This document shows positions 51,301-64,000 of a DNA stretch of 64,000 nucleotides, one piece after another. The stretch is from contig VWZL01000584.1 in assembly GCA_013396915.1 (NCBI GenBank), positions 6,409 to 70,408 of the forward strand, in the 5' to 3' direction. Origin of the DNA: Stercorarius parasiticus (lineage: Eukaryota > Chordata > Aves > Charadriiformes > Stercorariidae). Position 1 is the first letter of the stretch. Each line of letters begins with the position of its first letter. A model generated the notes under the pieces. It did no database searches. It saw only the letters and a list, made by a program, of their open reading frames with translations, and was not told the DNA's origin. The position numbers and the translations under genes are program-made.

Positions 51301-53278
51301 AAAGAAAATATAAAAACATACTGGTTTATCATCATTTCTCGAAGCCTCTGCAAGATTGAAGTAAATAGTGTTATTGCTGCCAAGAAGCTGTAAGATTTAG
51401 ATGAAAGTTAATGTGTTGGAGAGTGTCCAAGTATGAAATGATCAAAGGGACATAGGTCTGGAGGTTTTAGCTATGCTGATGAGTTGAAGCACAAGAAGTT
51501 ACAAAGCCAAACTTGGAGCTGACCTTACATACTCACAGGCAACACTTGTGTAAACAAACACCATATTTTTTTCATGAGAATTAAATGCATTTTCTGGGGT
51601 TTTTTTTGATTAATCTAAACGTGTATGTTGCACTTGGAGGTATTAAGGGGCTATAAAATTGAATACAGTTTTGATTCCATCTATCAAAGTCACCTGAAAT
51701 CAGCAGTTAGTCCTCCAAGTTTGTAATCTGTTGCTTGTACTATGCACATAGAAAACTCCTTCCTTCTTTAGGGAAAGAATCCTCCACTCTTATTGGCAAT
51801 CTTCAGTGCCAAATCCTCAGAAAATGAAGAAATCAGCCTATAAGAGTTAGGAAGGAAGTTGGAATGTGTGGGGAGTGGAGGGTTTGTTTTTACCCTTTCT
51901 TTCTATATCAAACTGTAAACACATATCATCTTGGTCAGCTAGCTTTGCAATAGCCAAGAGAAAGGCTTAGAGATACCCTTGAGCAATGGCATATCAGCTG
52001 CCTGCTAAATCACAGAGCCATCATATACGTGACAAATTTTCTCTCAGTCTACAGTCTTCTCAAAAGAACTCTGTGGTTAAAAGAACAAAAAGCATGAAAT
52101 AGTCTTGAAACAACTCCAGTGGGTAAGCCTGCTAGCTAGGATTGACCTACAGCTTTTGCACAGGGAAGAGCACGAGGCTTTCAGTAATTCTGTTTACAGT
52201 ATTCTTAGTCTGCCATCCTTCATTTTTTATTACATTCCTCATTTAAATTAAAAAATTATAAAAATGAAATATTTTAAGTAATCTATAGACATTAAATATT
52301 TCTTGATCGCTCAGCCTTCTCTGAAAAAGACTCAGTAAAATCATCACAATAAGAATGTATTCCCCGTTTGTTCCAAGATGAGCTTATGTCTCTGCGTTAA
52401 TTTCTTTTCTTCTATTCCACAGATAATTAATAGAAGGTACTGGGAAGTACTTAACTTTACTTCAACCTATTTGAAGTTTATTACCCCTGTGACTCATACA
52501 TCACAACCACCAAAAATGGATAAATTGTAAAATCTACAATACTAAATCTTCACTTCAAGGACTACTACTCCCAAATCTCCTAGCAGTACATTTTTAGACT
52601 GCCCTTTCTAATAACTTAGTTTCCCACTGAGTAAAAAGCTTTTAGTATGTTGAAAATGGAGCAGTGTTATTCTTAGCTATTTGATTCTCAAACTTCCAGT
52701 TCTGCTATGGTTCAAGTGGCAGCTCCTTCATATACTCATTCAGCAAACCATTTTTATGACATTAATATAAAACATTTCTTTGTGACATGTAGTAATTTCA
52801 TCAAACTGTCATTTGATTGATGTGATTAAAATATATTTGACTACATCTAAATTCCTATATATCTTAAACACTGAACAAGACATTTTGAAAATGGCAGAGA
52901 ATTCAGAAGGCTCAATCAATTTGCTACTTATTTAAGTTTAATAAGATCTGGTAATATTTTCCTGCATTGTAGGAATACTTGTAATACCCACATGCAATTT
53001 ACTTGTTTCAGTTTGAAGGCAAAAAACCATGGCATTTTCCATGAAGTTTGAAGATAGTTAACTTTTTGTCAGAAATTACTGACGAGGTAGAAATAATACT
53101 GAATTTTAAAATTAAAAACAAAGAATGAAGATAATTTTGAACAAAGAAAAATTTGTTCATACTACAAGATGAGAAAAACATCGAATGTGAGAGACTGAAG
53201 AGAGCTTTAGCAATGGGTAAGTGAAATTTAAATTCCAAAGTACACAGAAGATTAACCTGTATATAGCACACTTTTCAT
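48366..53278. other. Non-coding sequence, possible MIR trace
   Basis: No gene. A weak MIR-like passage may lie at 49985-50075 (TCAGAATTCCTGAATTCTAA, TCATTAGCTGTGAC). Open frames such as the 108-codon minus frame at 49743-50069 show no domain. Confidence 0.4.
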
Positions 53279-53345
53279 CGGTTCATACATTTTAAGGCCT
53301 GAAGAGACAACAGAGATCATTAGTTCAATCTAAGTTTACAAACCA
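53279..53345 (-). mobile_element. Ancient CR1 3'-end fragment, antisense
   Basis: GGTTCATACATTTTAAGGCC, TGAAGAGACAACAGAGATCA and TTAGTTCAATCTAAG resemble the reverse complement of the 3' end of old amniote CR1 copies (TTCATAGATT-AAGGCCAGAAGGGACCA-TGATCATCTAGTCTGACCT, given in parts). It is very short and diverged. Confidence 0.5.
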
Positions 53346-56300
53346 ATTTTTTTTAATGCTAATTTTGAAGTTAGTACTTCAGTACTGTACATAGGCACAT
53401 AGCTAGTCCCTACAAATATGTATCATGTGAGCAAATGACCAAAATATATTGTGTATATTGAAATTTGATGGTATTTCTTACTCCATAATGCATTCACTTC
53501 AAACTACACTTATATACTCAATATATTGCTGAAAGTCTGTTTTAAGTAGTTACAGAAAGGCTCATTCTGCAACACCTCTGCTTGCATTAGTTTGATTTAA
53601 AGGAAATTTGTGAAATGATAAGTAGAAGCATAATCAAATGATGGGAAAATGAAGAATCAGCAACTAATTAATCTAAAAGCTTTCAAAAGCTTTTCTGAGC
53701 ATAGAATGTAAATGACAGTAACTTCTGGTCATCTTTGAGTTACGCAGTTTGTTTCACACGAGCAATTTTTGAGCAAATATAAGAAAATATACATGCAGTA
53801 TTTTAATATAAAGTGAAACAAACATTCAGAACTAATGATGCTTGTGGCTACCTCACTATTAACAAAATAACTTGTGAATAAATATGGCATCACTATGAAA
53901 TGGAAAAAAAATAAATCTTTTAACAGTGCTTTCCCACTAATTTTTGCACTTCCTCTATAGCATTTACATTTACATCACTTTTACCCAAAGTGATTTATTC
54001 CTTTGAGGTAAAGAGTGAGATTAAAAACATAGTATTGTACAATACCCACAAGTTCCTTCTGGAGTCTGTTCCACTTATTCTAGAATTGGATATGCATTTA
54101 CAGTCTTTGTCCTACACAGCTATATCTCCCACTCTGTAAAATGAGAAATCCCTTAAGAAACTGTTAGTAATCGAAAACTTAAAAACATCTCCTTTTTCAT
54201 TGTGTGAAGATTCTTAAGGGAATTAAAAAGAAAGGATAGTGGCAACAGAAGATATTGAGCTCTAATGTTCTGAATCACATTATATTGTTTTAGACCATAC
54301 CATATTTTATAGTATATGCAGAATTCAGGTTATGAGATCTTCCACTTAACCTCCCCCTTCTCTCAATAACACAGAACATATTAGAAATTATTTACAGGAT
54401 GATGATTCTTTTGAGATTATATTAGCCCAAAGCTAGGTGTCTTTAAAGCAAATAATTAGATAAATAAATGAAAGGGGAAGGATTCTGCACAAAATTAGTT
54501 CATCATTTGTCTGTAATATTTTTACTCGGGAAATGAATTGTATTGTTCTTCCCCTCCTTTTGCTTCATTGCAATTACCATTCCAATTCTGTTCTAACTCA
54601 AAGCAGCTTATCAGAAAAACAGCAAACAAGGCATGACTGTTGTCCCAAAGGAAAGTAAGTTTGTGAAAACACTTTATGTCAAGATTTTACTTTTATAAAT
54701 GTTGAGCCCTACCTTGCTGCACTAGTACTTTTGAGTGATTTTATTCATGGATCAAAGTACTGCTCAACAGGAACAAATGTCCAGGGACTGTTTATATAAA
54801 GATCAAAGATATACATAATCAGGGCAAACTTATCAAGTGTAATTGCACCAGGGTCCACAGATTCCTAGCACCCAGGAGGCGGATTCTGAAGCTCAGGAAA
54901 GGCAGCCTCAGCACTCGTGGTCCTGTGTTGCATTGCTTGCACTAGCACCAATGCCAGCTATGCTGTGCCGTGACGTGTAAATACAAGTGAAAGCAAGAGT
55001 CTCAGCAGTATTTCTCTCCTTTAATGCCAGCCTGCTAACTTGTTAGCAGTATTTAATCCCAGTATTTCCAGTATATTACCGGTATTATATACTGAAAATA
55101 GTCTACATTCCAGGTATTTTTAAAAATCATTCTCTTAATATATAGGCAGCATTTTCTTTATGCCAAAAGGCCTTTACTTTGAATTTTCTTTGCATTTTTC
55201 CTTTGCTAAATTATTGCCAGTCTTCCTCTGCTAGGGTTTATTTTTGACAAAGAGGAATTTCACTTTGAGTTGAAAATGTGGCATCCACTAAGAAGTAGTT
55301 CTCATTGCTTGTAGCTGCAGGGAGAGAAGAATTCACTTGGAACATACTCGCAAGCGTGTGATCCAAGCAGAGAGCAGTGTCAGAAACAGGGAGAGCCTGA
55401 AGTTCCACTGGACTCTGGGAAAAATCTCAGTCTGAATATTAATATCAATAATTCTGGAAGGAAGGCATACTGTAAAACAGGAAATGTGCACAGTCTTTTT
55501 CATCAGAAATACATGCAGGTCATTTATTCCCCAAGGTTTTTTTATTTATTTTTCTTAAATTTGAATATTTTTATACATTCTTAAATTGGAATGTTTTATA
55601 TCAGAGGAAACAAAAATCACTGTTTTCGCCCACACCTGATTATTTTTTTGTTGTCAGCCATTCTCTAGCATTTTTTAAGCAGTTTTCCACTTTAAAAGTC
55701 ATCTCCAGTAGACAGAAACTATCTAAAAAGAAATCACTTTTGTCAATCACCATGCCTAGTTTCTAAAAAATCTTTTGTGACACTGTGCTCATACTAAAAG
55801 TTAAAAATGTAAATTTGTGTGGGAAAAGGGAGTCTTTCCCTGAATTTAAAGGAAAAAAATATTTTCAATAGTTGAGGCTGATACTTGCGGTTTCAGGATT
55901 CTTCTCACAGTGCTGAGTGTTTCAGCCAGATGTGGAAGCAAGGTACAGAGTCAACAACAAGATCATTATACCTCTAGGCTTTCCAAGGAGCAAAGGGTTC
56001 CTGTGTTTCCATTGATCTATGTTCTCAGAGAATTTTCTCTGGGATGAAATGGCAGCACGGTGATGAGACATTCACAAGTTTTATAATTCAGTCTGGGACC
56101 CAGAGAAATGAGAAAGCATTAATAGAAACAAAAAAGGTTTAACTTACTTTGTTGTTTTCCACATCAAACTGTTACTCCAAGTTAATTTATGGAGCTAAGA
56201 GGCAACAGAAGTGTTATTATTAAAAATAAAAATAAAAGAAACACAACCAAGAACCTGTGATTTATTATTCTGTGTGAACACAGGTATGACATTCTTTTGA

Positions 56301-59300
56301 AAAAAAAAGATATAAAACTATGAAACAATATAAATAACTTTCTGGAAATAGAAAGTTTTGTAAATAAAGCATAGGGATATTTCACATCTTTACCATCCTT
56401 TTTAAAAGAGGACAAGTGTGTGTTTGAGAGCAGGTCATGAATTATGGGAAGTGACCAAAGATCTCTTTTTATCCCAGAGAAAGCTTTAAGGCAAGTAATG
56501 GTAACGTATAAATGTCTCAGATAGTCACCCATTCTTGTAGTTCTAGCTGATCTTTAAACTAACTTGAATACATTCAAGCTTGAATTCATAGTCTGAGAAA
56601 CTGAAATCAATTTAACTCAAATTCATTTGATAGCTAAGAAAGGAAGCCTGAGTAGAGAAGGGTATGTACCACATGCAGAAGTTATATTTGTATTTGCAAT
56701 TAGTTATTGCCGTATACTGTAGTTGCTAGTATATAACACAGCTAAATACAAAGAGCCTAAGGGTGACCTAAAGTTAATACCTTCATAGCATACATAGCTC
56801 AGCAATGATAATAAACATAGTGTTGGTATGAAGTAGATTTTACACCCTGCAAAATTTATTTGAAAATTCAAGTGTGTTTTTCTTCTACTTGAAGATAAAG
56901 CCCAGGTCTGTTTAAAGAGTTAAATCGAAATACAATAAAAAGCACTCAGATAATCTAGAGTTAAGGATACTCTCAGGAAACACAGAAAATGCAGATTCAA
57001 GACTTTGCTATTCCCTATTTTGAGCAAGAACTTACAACCTTGTCCATATTCTTATTCATTGTCCTAATTCCCAGGCTATTAGGAAGAGTTTTTTCCTAAC
57101 ATTTCAATCTGTACTGGCATCTTTTGGCTCAAGTCAATTAAGATGTATGGAAAAAAGCAAGACAGATATAACCCCCCCAACTTTATCTGAGAACTTTGCC
57201 AATTAACTCTACTGTGACAGTCAAGTTGAAACTTTAAAAGTCCCCCTTACCATTACAAACTAGGAACACTGTAGCAGAGGTTTCAAGTCTTTAAATGCTC
57301 AGTAGCTGCAGACCCCATTTGATGGAAAGAAAAAAGAACATAGTAGAAATCAGAGCAGTATTAAGAAAGCACTTGCTCTCCTCACCCAGCTGTGATGGAG
57401 TCAGTTAAAAACAGGAGTAACACAAGATTGTAGCCTAGTAAGAACAGCAACAGTGGGTGGTTATGGGCTGTAACTTTGTGATATTGAACCTGTGATACAA
57501 GAATGTTAAGTAGAAAAAGTACATATGGAGATATTAGAAGAGAATTTAAGGAAGTAGTGAAGGACAGACAGGGACACTATGCCATGCCATGCTAGCCTAT
57601 GCTATTTAACTCTCTTTGTGGCCCAAGATGGATATGAGTTTCTTGGTTTTATGTCTTCAGTATAATATGAAGTGATGGTCCTGGAGGCAAAAAACCTAAG
57701 AACTAATGAACTCCAGAATTGGGAGAAGCCTAAAGCTGGGTATAAGCTTTTAGAGAGTGAGTTTGAGTTTTCTGTTAGCCTGAGAGCAGTGAGCCTTTCT
57801 GTCAGACAGAAGAGGTCATGGGTGAGAAATTCTCAGCCAGATCAGACCTGATTATAAGGGGTATGATAGAAACTGAATTTCTTCTGACATACACAACATA
57901 GACTCTTCTTAAAGAGAAACCAGACTTGCGAAGCAACAGCCAACAAAAACATCATTTGTGCAGGCTTTTTATTGCTAAGTCTACTTTTTTAATCCTCTCT
58001 GTGTACAAAGAGAGTACAGCACAAGTTGTAAATGAAGCACGGTAGTTATATCTTCCTAAATGTGACTTTTTCTTTTTTTATATTTCTTTTTCAAACTGAA
58101 GATGCATGTATTGAATTAGTGGAATATATATGTATTCATATTCTGTGTTGCTATTATTTCACCAGTCTCCCTGTGCAGGTGAAATTTACTTCTGTGCTTT
58201 CACTATAAAGCATAATTGCATTCTGTGCTCAGCTCTGGCTGAGTTTAAGAACAAACATGATTTGTTTGTAATCATAGGTGCTTCTGAGATTGAATAGTGA
58301 ATCAGCCCTTGAATTTTCAGGAATGTTTGAAGTGTGTATTTGTGTGTTACTGATAAAAAATGTAGGAAGAAAGAAACTCCAAAATTAAGTCTAGTCCCTT
58401 CTACCACCAATAATCATATACTTTACACGTCCAATTAGTGAAACAGTTGAAGGTGCTGTGTCTTTTTTTTTACCTCTTCTGCTCCAGATTGGCATCCAGA
58501 ACTATGTTTGATATACAAAATCCCTTGTCTATGCTGATTATGTTTAGATTTGAATCAGTAATCAAGCACATTAAATCAGTCCCTCAAGCTTCATGATCCC
58601 CTTTAAAAACAACTTTATTATGTTCCTGTCTGTATTCCTTGATTTCTTAATAGTACTATAGGATGAAATGGTGCTGAGGATTCCTCTTCATAGAGCATGA
58701 GAGCGACAGTTCTTTTTATTGGTTTAGTTCTTAATACTGTTTGAAATTCTCATGGAAAAAGGTTTCATATTTAAACTAAAACAATGTATGATAAGTTAGA
58801 AATTCAAGCATTGGCATTAGAACTCTGACCTACATATCATCTGAAAAGAAGAGGTTAGCTAAATGCAGCTGGACAACTGAATGTGAATGGGGGCCTCTTC
58901 CTTTATAGTTTTCACATTCCTCTTGTGAACATCTCATATTGTAAATTGGAAAGGTAGTGGCTGGATTTAGAAACTTTGGAGAAATTTTTGGTGGGGAAAA
59001 AAGCCTATGGAAGGAGAAAACTTCGATTTAAAGGACAAGAAAGATCTATTGGTTTTGAGGAGAAGATCATTATTAAAATCTATCAACTAGATATATAATT
59101 AGAAAAAGGATTTTATTGCTTGCATATATAATGCATAGTGGAATCTGTCCTACGTATAATTCTAGAACTAAGAAACCTACTGATAGGTAGAAAATAGCTT
59201 TTTATGAGCATGAAGGGGAAAAAAAAGGCAAGAATATTCTTTCATATATTTCAGACTTCCTTTTGAAGATGTGTCCCAAATAATACAAAATAAACTGATA

Positions 59301-60029
59301 TGGCCTGAGCTGGGAACCTAACATTTAGATTTGTATCCAAATCTGAATTTTTCAAAGTGTCTATCTGGGCTGAACTTTTACTTTGTGAATAATGCACAGC
59401 AAATGCTGAAGTAAAGGAGGAGGGAGGGAAAGAAAAGCATTTTGCCTTTTCTGGGAAAAAAAGAAGGAAGTACGTGGAGCTCTTTCTTTTTGCATTACTT
59501 ATTCAAGTCCAAAATTATTGAGGTAGCAATGTATTTTTTATATATATTATGCTGTACATATCTGTGCTATGTTTTACCACTGTTACTTTCAAAGGTGCTA
59601 CAATGGCTAACAAAAAGTGCTATTAAATAGCAATCCCAAACAAGTATAAATCTCCTTAAGAAATAAACATATTATAAGGAGAGAATCATGAGAGATATAT
59701 GATAGTGATGGGCATGTCTGATGGCAAGAAGACTATGACCTTATTATTAATTGAATGCATTTGTTTTCATTTTTTACTTAGCCTTTCAGTTAAGATTCAG
59801 GTTTTGTTGAAAACCTAATGATCTGAGGCAGCTGCTACTTTAAAAGTGTGCGTGGTTCAACTATTAACTTTAGGAAATTTTGTCAGACACATTTTCATAA
59901 ATGGAAAAAATTCAGGATGGCTTTATTGCTTGGGAGAAAACATATAATAGTTTCCCTTGGCAGAATTCAAAGCTATTACCTCAGGGTCCAGTTTCATGGT
60001 CTGCTTAAGCTGGTCTGGCTGGAGGGCCG
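53346..60029. other. Non-coding AT-rich sequence, no gene seen
   Basis: About 6.7 kb without recognised repeats or convincing exons. The 116-codon minus frame at 56182-56532 is rich in F, L, S and I because the DNA is AT-rich, and has no recognised domain. A locally GC-richer patch lies at 54840-54980, without open frame or known repeat. Confidence 0.5.
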
Positions 60030-60300
60030 TTAGTGAAAAGAGCAATCCTGATCTCCTGGCCCCTCTGCCTCCCTCCGTCTGGGTGAAAACTAGCCCGTTG
60101 TGGGGGTAGGGAGGAGTTCTCAGGCAACAGCCCCCGCAGTAATTAGGGCTGACAAACTGATGACAGCGGAGGTGATGAGAAAGCCTTCATTCTCATCATT
60201 CCACTGATACAGGAACTCTCTATTTGAGCAAGAGTAACTTGCACAAATACGTTGTAAAAGAGCTGTTTGTACAATATTGAAGGCCAGATTATTAGTGTCC
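60030..60300. promoter_or_regulatory. Candidate conserved non-coding element
   Basis: The segment changes from AT-rich surroundings to balanced composition, contains no recognisable repeat, and carries typical factor cores close together: CAGTAATTAGGG (homeodomain), TGATGACAGC (TALE/AP-1-like) and CACTGATACAGG. No usable open frame crosses it. This texture is common in developmental enhancers, but no comparison was possible, so the call is an inference. Confidence 0.25.
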
Positions 60301-62040
60301 TCTGTATAGTGTGAAGTTAGGTCTTTACTCAGCTGATCTGTTTCCTTTCAGCGAATTACCCAAAAGGTTCCATGGGTGGAAGTATCTGTTCCTACTAAAG
60401 GGCAGCAGGAGATATTTCCATCCTACTTTGATCATAATTTCCACAGCTAGGATCCGAATATCCCGGCTTTCTATCTTTGTGTAGTCACTTATGCTCATGC
60501 AAACTGAGTTTAAGTCATTATGAAATCAGTATGACAGTACTTGCTATCCAATTGGCACAGAGGTAAATGGCTAAATTGCTTTAGAGGCTGAATTTCAGGA
60601 CAGAATACCAACCCTTCAGCCAACACGTCTTGACAAAAGGCGTCGTTCTTTTGGGAGCAACACCATTCATCCAGAGTAACTCTGGATTTTACATATCAAT
60701 TAGCATCAAAGCAAAAAACCCCCCACAACTAAAATATTTGTTATTGTAGTCAGCCTTAAGATTATTAATACACTGACCTTTGTTTTGGACTGTATTCTTT
60801 TCAATATTTCCTTAGCCATATTTAATTATTCCCTGTTATAGTATATGGTTTTACTCCGCTTAAGTGCATCTCAGGCAATGATAATCTTTTTAATGTAAGA
60901 GGCTCGCTCCTGGTTTATGTCACTGGAACGTTAAGGAGATGTGGGCTTTCTTGGTGCCATTCCATTTGACCGGTAGTTTTCTCAGTGAAGTCTGGCCAGA
61001 GTTCAAACTCTGATGCTCTTTTGACAGATTGTTGATAGCATTAAAGAGGGTTCATTGTGTCTGAGAGACTGCAGTTGGTAAGTGAAGTTGTTCCCATAGT
61101 GCAGAGACTGTAAATTGTAACAGAAGGGGAAAAAAAAATATCTCCCTGTTGTGTTTTAAAAGGGTAACATTGAAACGATGACGATGATTTAGTTTTGGTC
61201 ACAGGACCTTAGCCTGATACTGTCTGAAGATGAAAAACTGATTCTTGTAGTGTAACAGCAGCATACTAAAATTTCAAATAAAGTATTGCTGTGGTTTTTT
61301 GATTAATATTAGAAGACAATGGATTTGTACCTATATTTATGCAGTGTTCTCATTCAAGTATTTAACTGCCTGTACAAAATTTCAGTATCGAGAGTTCAGA
61401 AGTAAGCTCTAGAAAGTAAATGCTTGTCTGCCTTTTGAATGCAGTCAGAAATCTTCTGCCTTCCCTTAATATTTGCTGATTATGGCGAAGATTTTTTCTG
61501 TTATCTGCTTATGGTATTTTTTGCTATGCAAATTCTCCATATGGAATCACAATACTGAGATGGCATATATATTACATTAATAGATAACAAATGTAGTGAA
61601 TAACAGGGAGAGGTTTTGCTGTTGAAACCTACTTTTTCAGTGCAATTTCTGAAGGAAATATAAACAACCCCCCACTTCTACAGTACCTTTAGATACTAAA
61701 AAAGTCAATGTGAGCAGAATGTATGCACTATGTAACAGAAAATATTTTGGTGTATCTTAACTATTTTAACTTGCTTTGTAGCCCTGTTTCCTTCCCCTGA
61801 AGTTTAAGCCGAGCTACCATTTTCAATTTAGCTTCATGTGCACTGTAGCAATGCAGACTCTTGTTTTGTATTTCGTAAAAGTAGATCAGGGAATGCAATA
61901 CTGTTCCTTTGGCAACAATTAAGAGAAAATGAAAAAAACAGTGTTTTCATCCAGTGAAGCTGCCTACACCGAAAGTGACAGCTTGGTTATAATGTAGGCC
62001 TCTAGCTTATAAACATGTAGGCAGGTAAGACATTTAACAT
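60301..62040. other. Non-coding sequence, no gene seen
   Basis: No exon or repeat was recognised. The passages 60590-60710 and 60830-60960 have a similar repeat-free texture to the candidate element before them and may extend the same regulatory region. Confidence 0.4.
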
Positions 62041-62130
62041 ATCTGAGTACTCCCTTTGAACTAAATCAGATTATTCACTTGTGTAAAATTGCTCAACTGC
62101 CTAAATGTCTGCAGGATCAGGGCCTTAGAT
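62041..62130. repeat. Old palindromic repeat fragment
   Basis: TGAGTACTCCCTTTGAACTA, ATTATTCACTTGTGTAAAAT and GTCTGCAGGATCAGGGCCTT follow the order of an old amniote repeat with TGAGTAGTCCCATTGA-, ACTCA-TGTGTAAG- and TTTGCAGGATCAGGGCC blocks. The last block is well preserved. No name is assigned. Confidence 0.55.
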
Positions 62131-64000
62131 TGCAAATATAAACACTAAAGTAATTTCCCTCTTGCTGTGCTGTTTAGCCCTGCTCTCCCATTCAGTGCAA
62201 TTGAAGTAGTGGATGGGCTGTTTTCAACTCCTGTGTTCTATTATCAAAGGCTATAGTGGGAGTATAGGGGTACATAAACACATTTTTTAATTATAAAACA
62301 TAGTAGTTGAAAACATTTCTATAGCAAGTAAAATCCTAATGTTAAAAAAAAATAATTGAAAATTGACGTCCAAAGATAAAGGGGAGAGTCTGGGGATCAG
62401 AGAAGTCCTGGCCATTAAATTCCTGCGCAATTTCAAATGACAGGATTTTTAAAGAGGCAGTATCGCGTAGTCTAGGATCATATTTAAGTTTGTTGGCAAA
62501 ATTGTTTTCAAACACAAAGACTTCTGTTAAATTAGTAAAAGAAAAGGAAATAGCCTTGCAAACCAAATGAAATCCATATCTTTGTTAGCATCTCCTTGAT
62601 AACTTTGTAATATCAACAGGGTTTTCAGCTGTTAAGAGCTGCTTGATAGTGCTTGGTAAGTCCTAGTTATCTCTCTTAGTTTATCTTTTGATATTCTAAA
62701 TATCATCTTGATAAGATTTACTGGACAATTGAATTTTGTATCTTTGAGACATCCACAGAGTAACTTAGAAATAGAAATGACCTTGCTTTAGTTTTTAATT
62801 TTTTAGCTTTAATTTAACCTACGAACCCAAAGGCTGCTCAGATAGATCTTCTAACATATGCTAGTCATCCTGCCATGATTAGTCTAAAGCAAGGTCTTTG
62901 TTGCAATGAAGATATCATCTCAGAAATGACGTAAAGTTTATCACTGTAATTTCATCCTCCATTTTCTTTGTGTGCCAACCAGTAACTAATCATATATCAG
63001 CCTTGGAAAAGAAGATATTAAGAATAGAGAACACCTCCTTATCACCATGTATTCTATAATCCTTTCAGGCCTAGTTATTTTTGAAGCTGCATGCCTACAT
63101 ATCTTTGATTCCTATTTAGAGGCTCACCTTTGTGGCGCTCTCTGAAAGAACCCAGACTTCAGCTGCCACAACAACAGATGGGACTGCAGACAAAGGGTCT
63201 CAATTGTGCTTTGAACAGTGTGGACACCAGCAGCTGAGATAAAAGCCTTCTGTTGGCAGAAATAAGGAGATGCCATTCTGGGTCAGGGAGCTGCTCCCAG
63301 GGTTGCAAAGATGCAGTATGGGTTTCCAGGTGCACTGGGAGCAGAGTGCATGGAGTGCTGCTCAAGGACATTCATCATGTAAAATGGATGCTTAAACGGA
63401 AGTGGAACTGATTACTTTAAATGTTAAAATTTGAAGAGGTTAAAATCTTGTAAACTGCATGGTTTCAAAAAGAGCAATAACCGTGGTAAGAGCTAAGCAC
63501 TGCACAACATAATGCCTTCAGTGGTGAACACCACCCTTGAAAAGTTCTGTGCATACTGGTATTATTCTGTGTATGTAACTCATGCATATCACAAGCATCT
63601 TCTTGTACCACTTCTATTTTACAAGTCAAAAATTCAAGTGATTTATCTCAATTTTCGTGTAATAGCAGGAAAGAAGGGATATACAGAGGTAGTCTGCATT
63701 GCAGACCAGAACTCAGAGATTCTTTTCTGTCTGTTCCTTTTCTTGAACCTGCTCCCTTCTCAGAGTGATTCACCTTAGGCAAGGGGTAGAGGAAGAGGGC
63801 AGAGGATACTCTACTTTCAAAGACCGAGCACACTAAATCTGTAAATCAAGATAACAAGCTGCAAAAGCTCTTCTAGTTTCTTGGTTTTTTTTTAAATGCA
63901 TCCAGCATGATTAATTATCTTTTTAATTGTTTTTGAACCCTGGAAGTTGGTGTGAACAATTAGAATGGCACTTGTGCCTTTGCAGGCACTGAAGCACTTC
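62131..64000. other. Non-coding sequence, no gene seen
   Basis: No recognised gene or repeat to the end of the window. Open frames at 62342-62566, 63159-63371 and 63512-63778 are short, lack domains and overlap frames on the other strand. Confidence 0.5.

Noticed and set aside
56182..56532. 116-codon minus-strand frame with hydrophobic C-terminus
   Set aside because: The hydrophobic stretch is explained by AT-rich, T-rich codons. No family is recognisable.

Overview
This window is vertebrate nuclear DNA, almost certainly from a bird. The evidence is a set of CR1 LINE fragments ending in the avian AATCATAG-type 3' repeat, a low overall repeat load, AT-rich unique sequence and one retroviral LTR-like fragment. 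I found no convincing protein-coding gene, rRNA, tRNA or CRISPR array. The open frames present are short, lack coding character, and in several cases are translations of CR1 sequence.

Layout. Bases 1-93 are extremely GC-rich, with tandem GC boxes and a possible splice donor after base 93. They look like the edge of a CpG-island promoter or first exon, and composition drops sharply afterwards. From about 100 to 64000 the sequence is a long AT-rich non-coding stretch, either a very large intron on the + strand or a gene-poor intergenic region. Into it are inserted a TCTTC microsatellite (2571), an LTR-like piece (4035), CR1 copies (12891, 17775, 18297, 29329, 47841), older CR1/L3-like copies (22578, 31412, 53279), a MIR-type SINE (33180) and several pieces of an old palindromic amniote repeat (42444, 43983, 62041). 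There is an assembly gap at 20671-20688 and three single N positions.

The most unusual local structures are two abutting near-perfect hairpins at 26498-26564, close to an 80-bp tandem duplication (26112-26271), and a 50-bp duplication across the truncated edge of a CR1 copy (17870-17968). A 99-bp open segment at 40001-40099 has a good acceptor and a GC-type donor and is the only exon-like candidate noted, at low confidence. Seven of eight CR1 pieces are antisense to the + strand, which weakly fits + strand transcription through the window. I did not find a new gene system. Nearly all repeat and conservation calls rest on recognition by eye and need database comparison.
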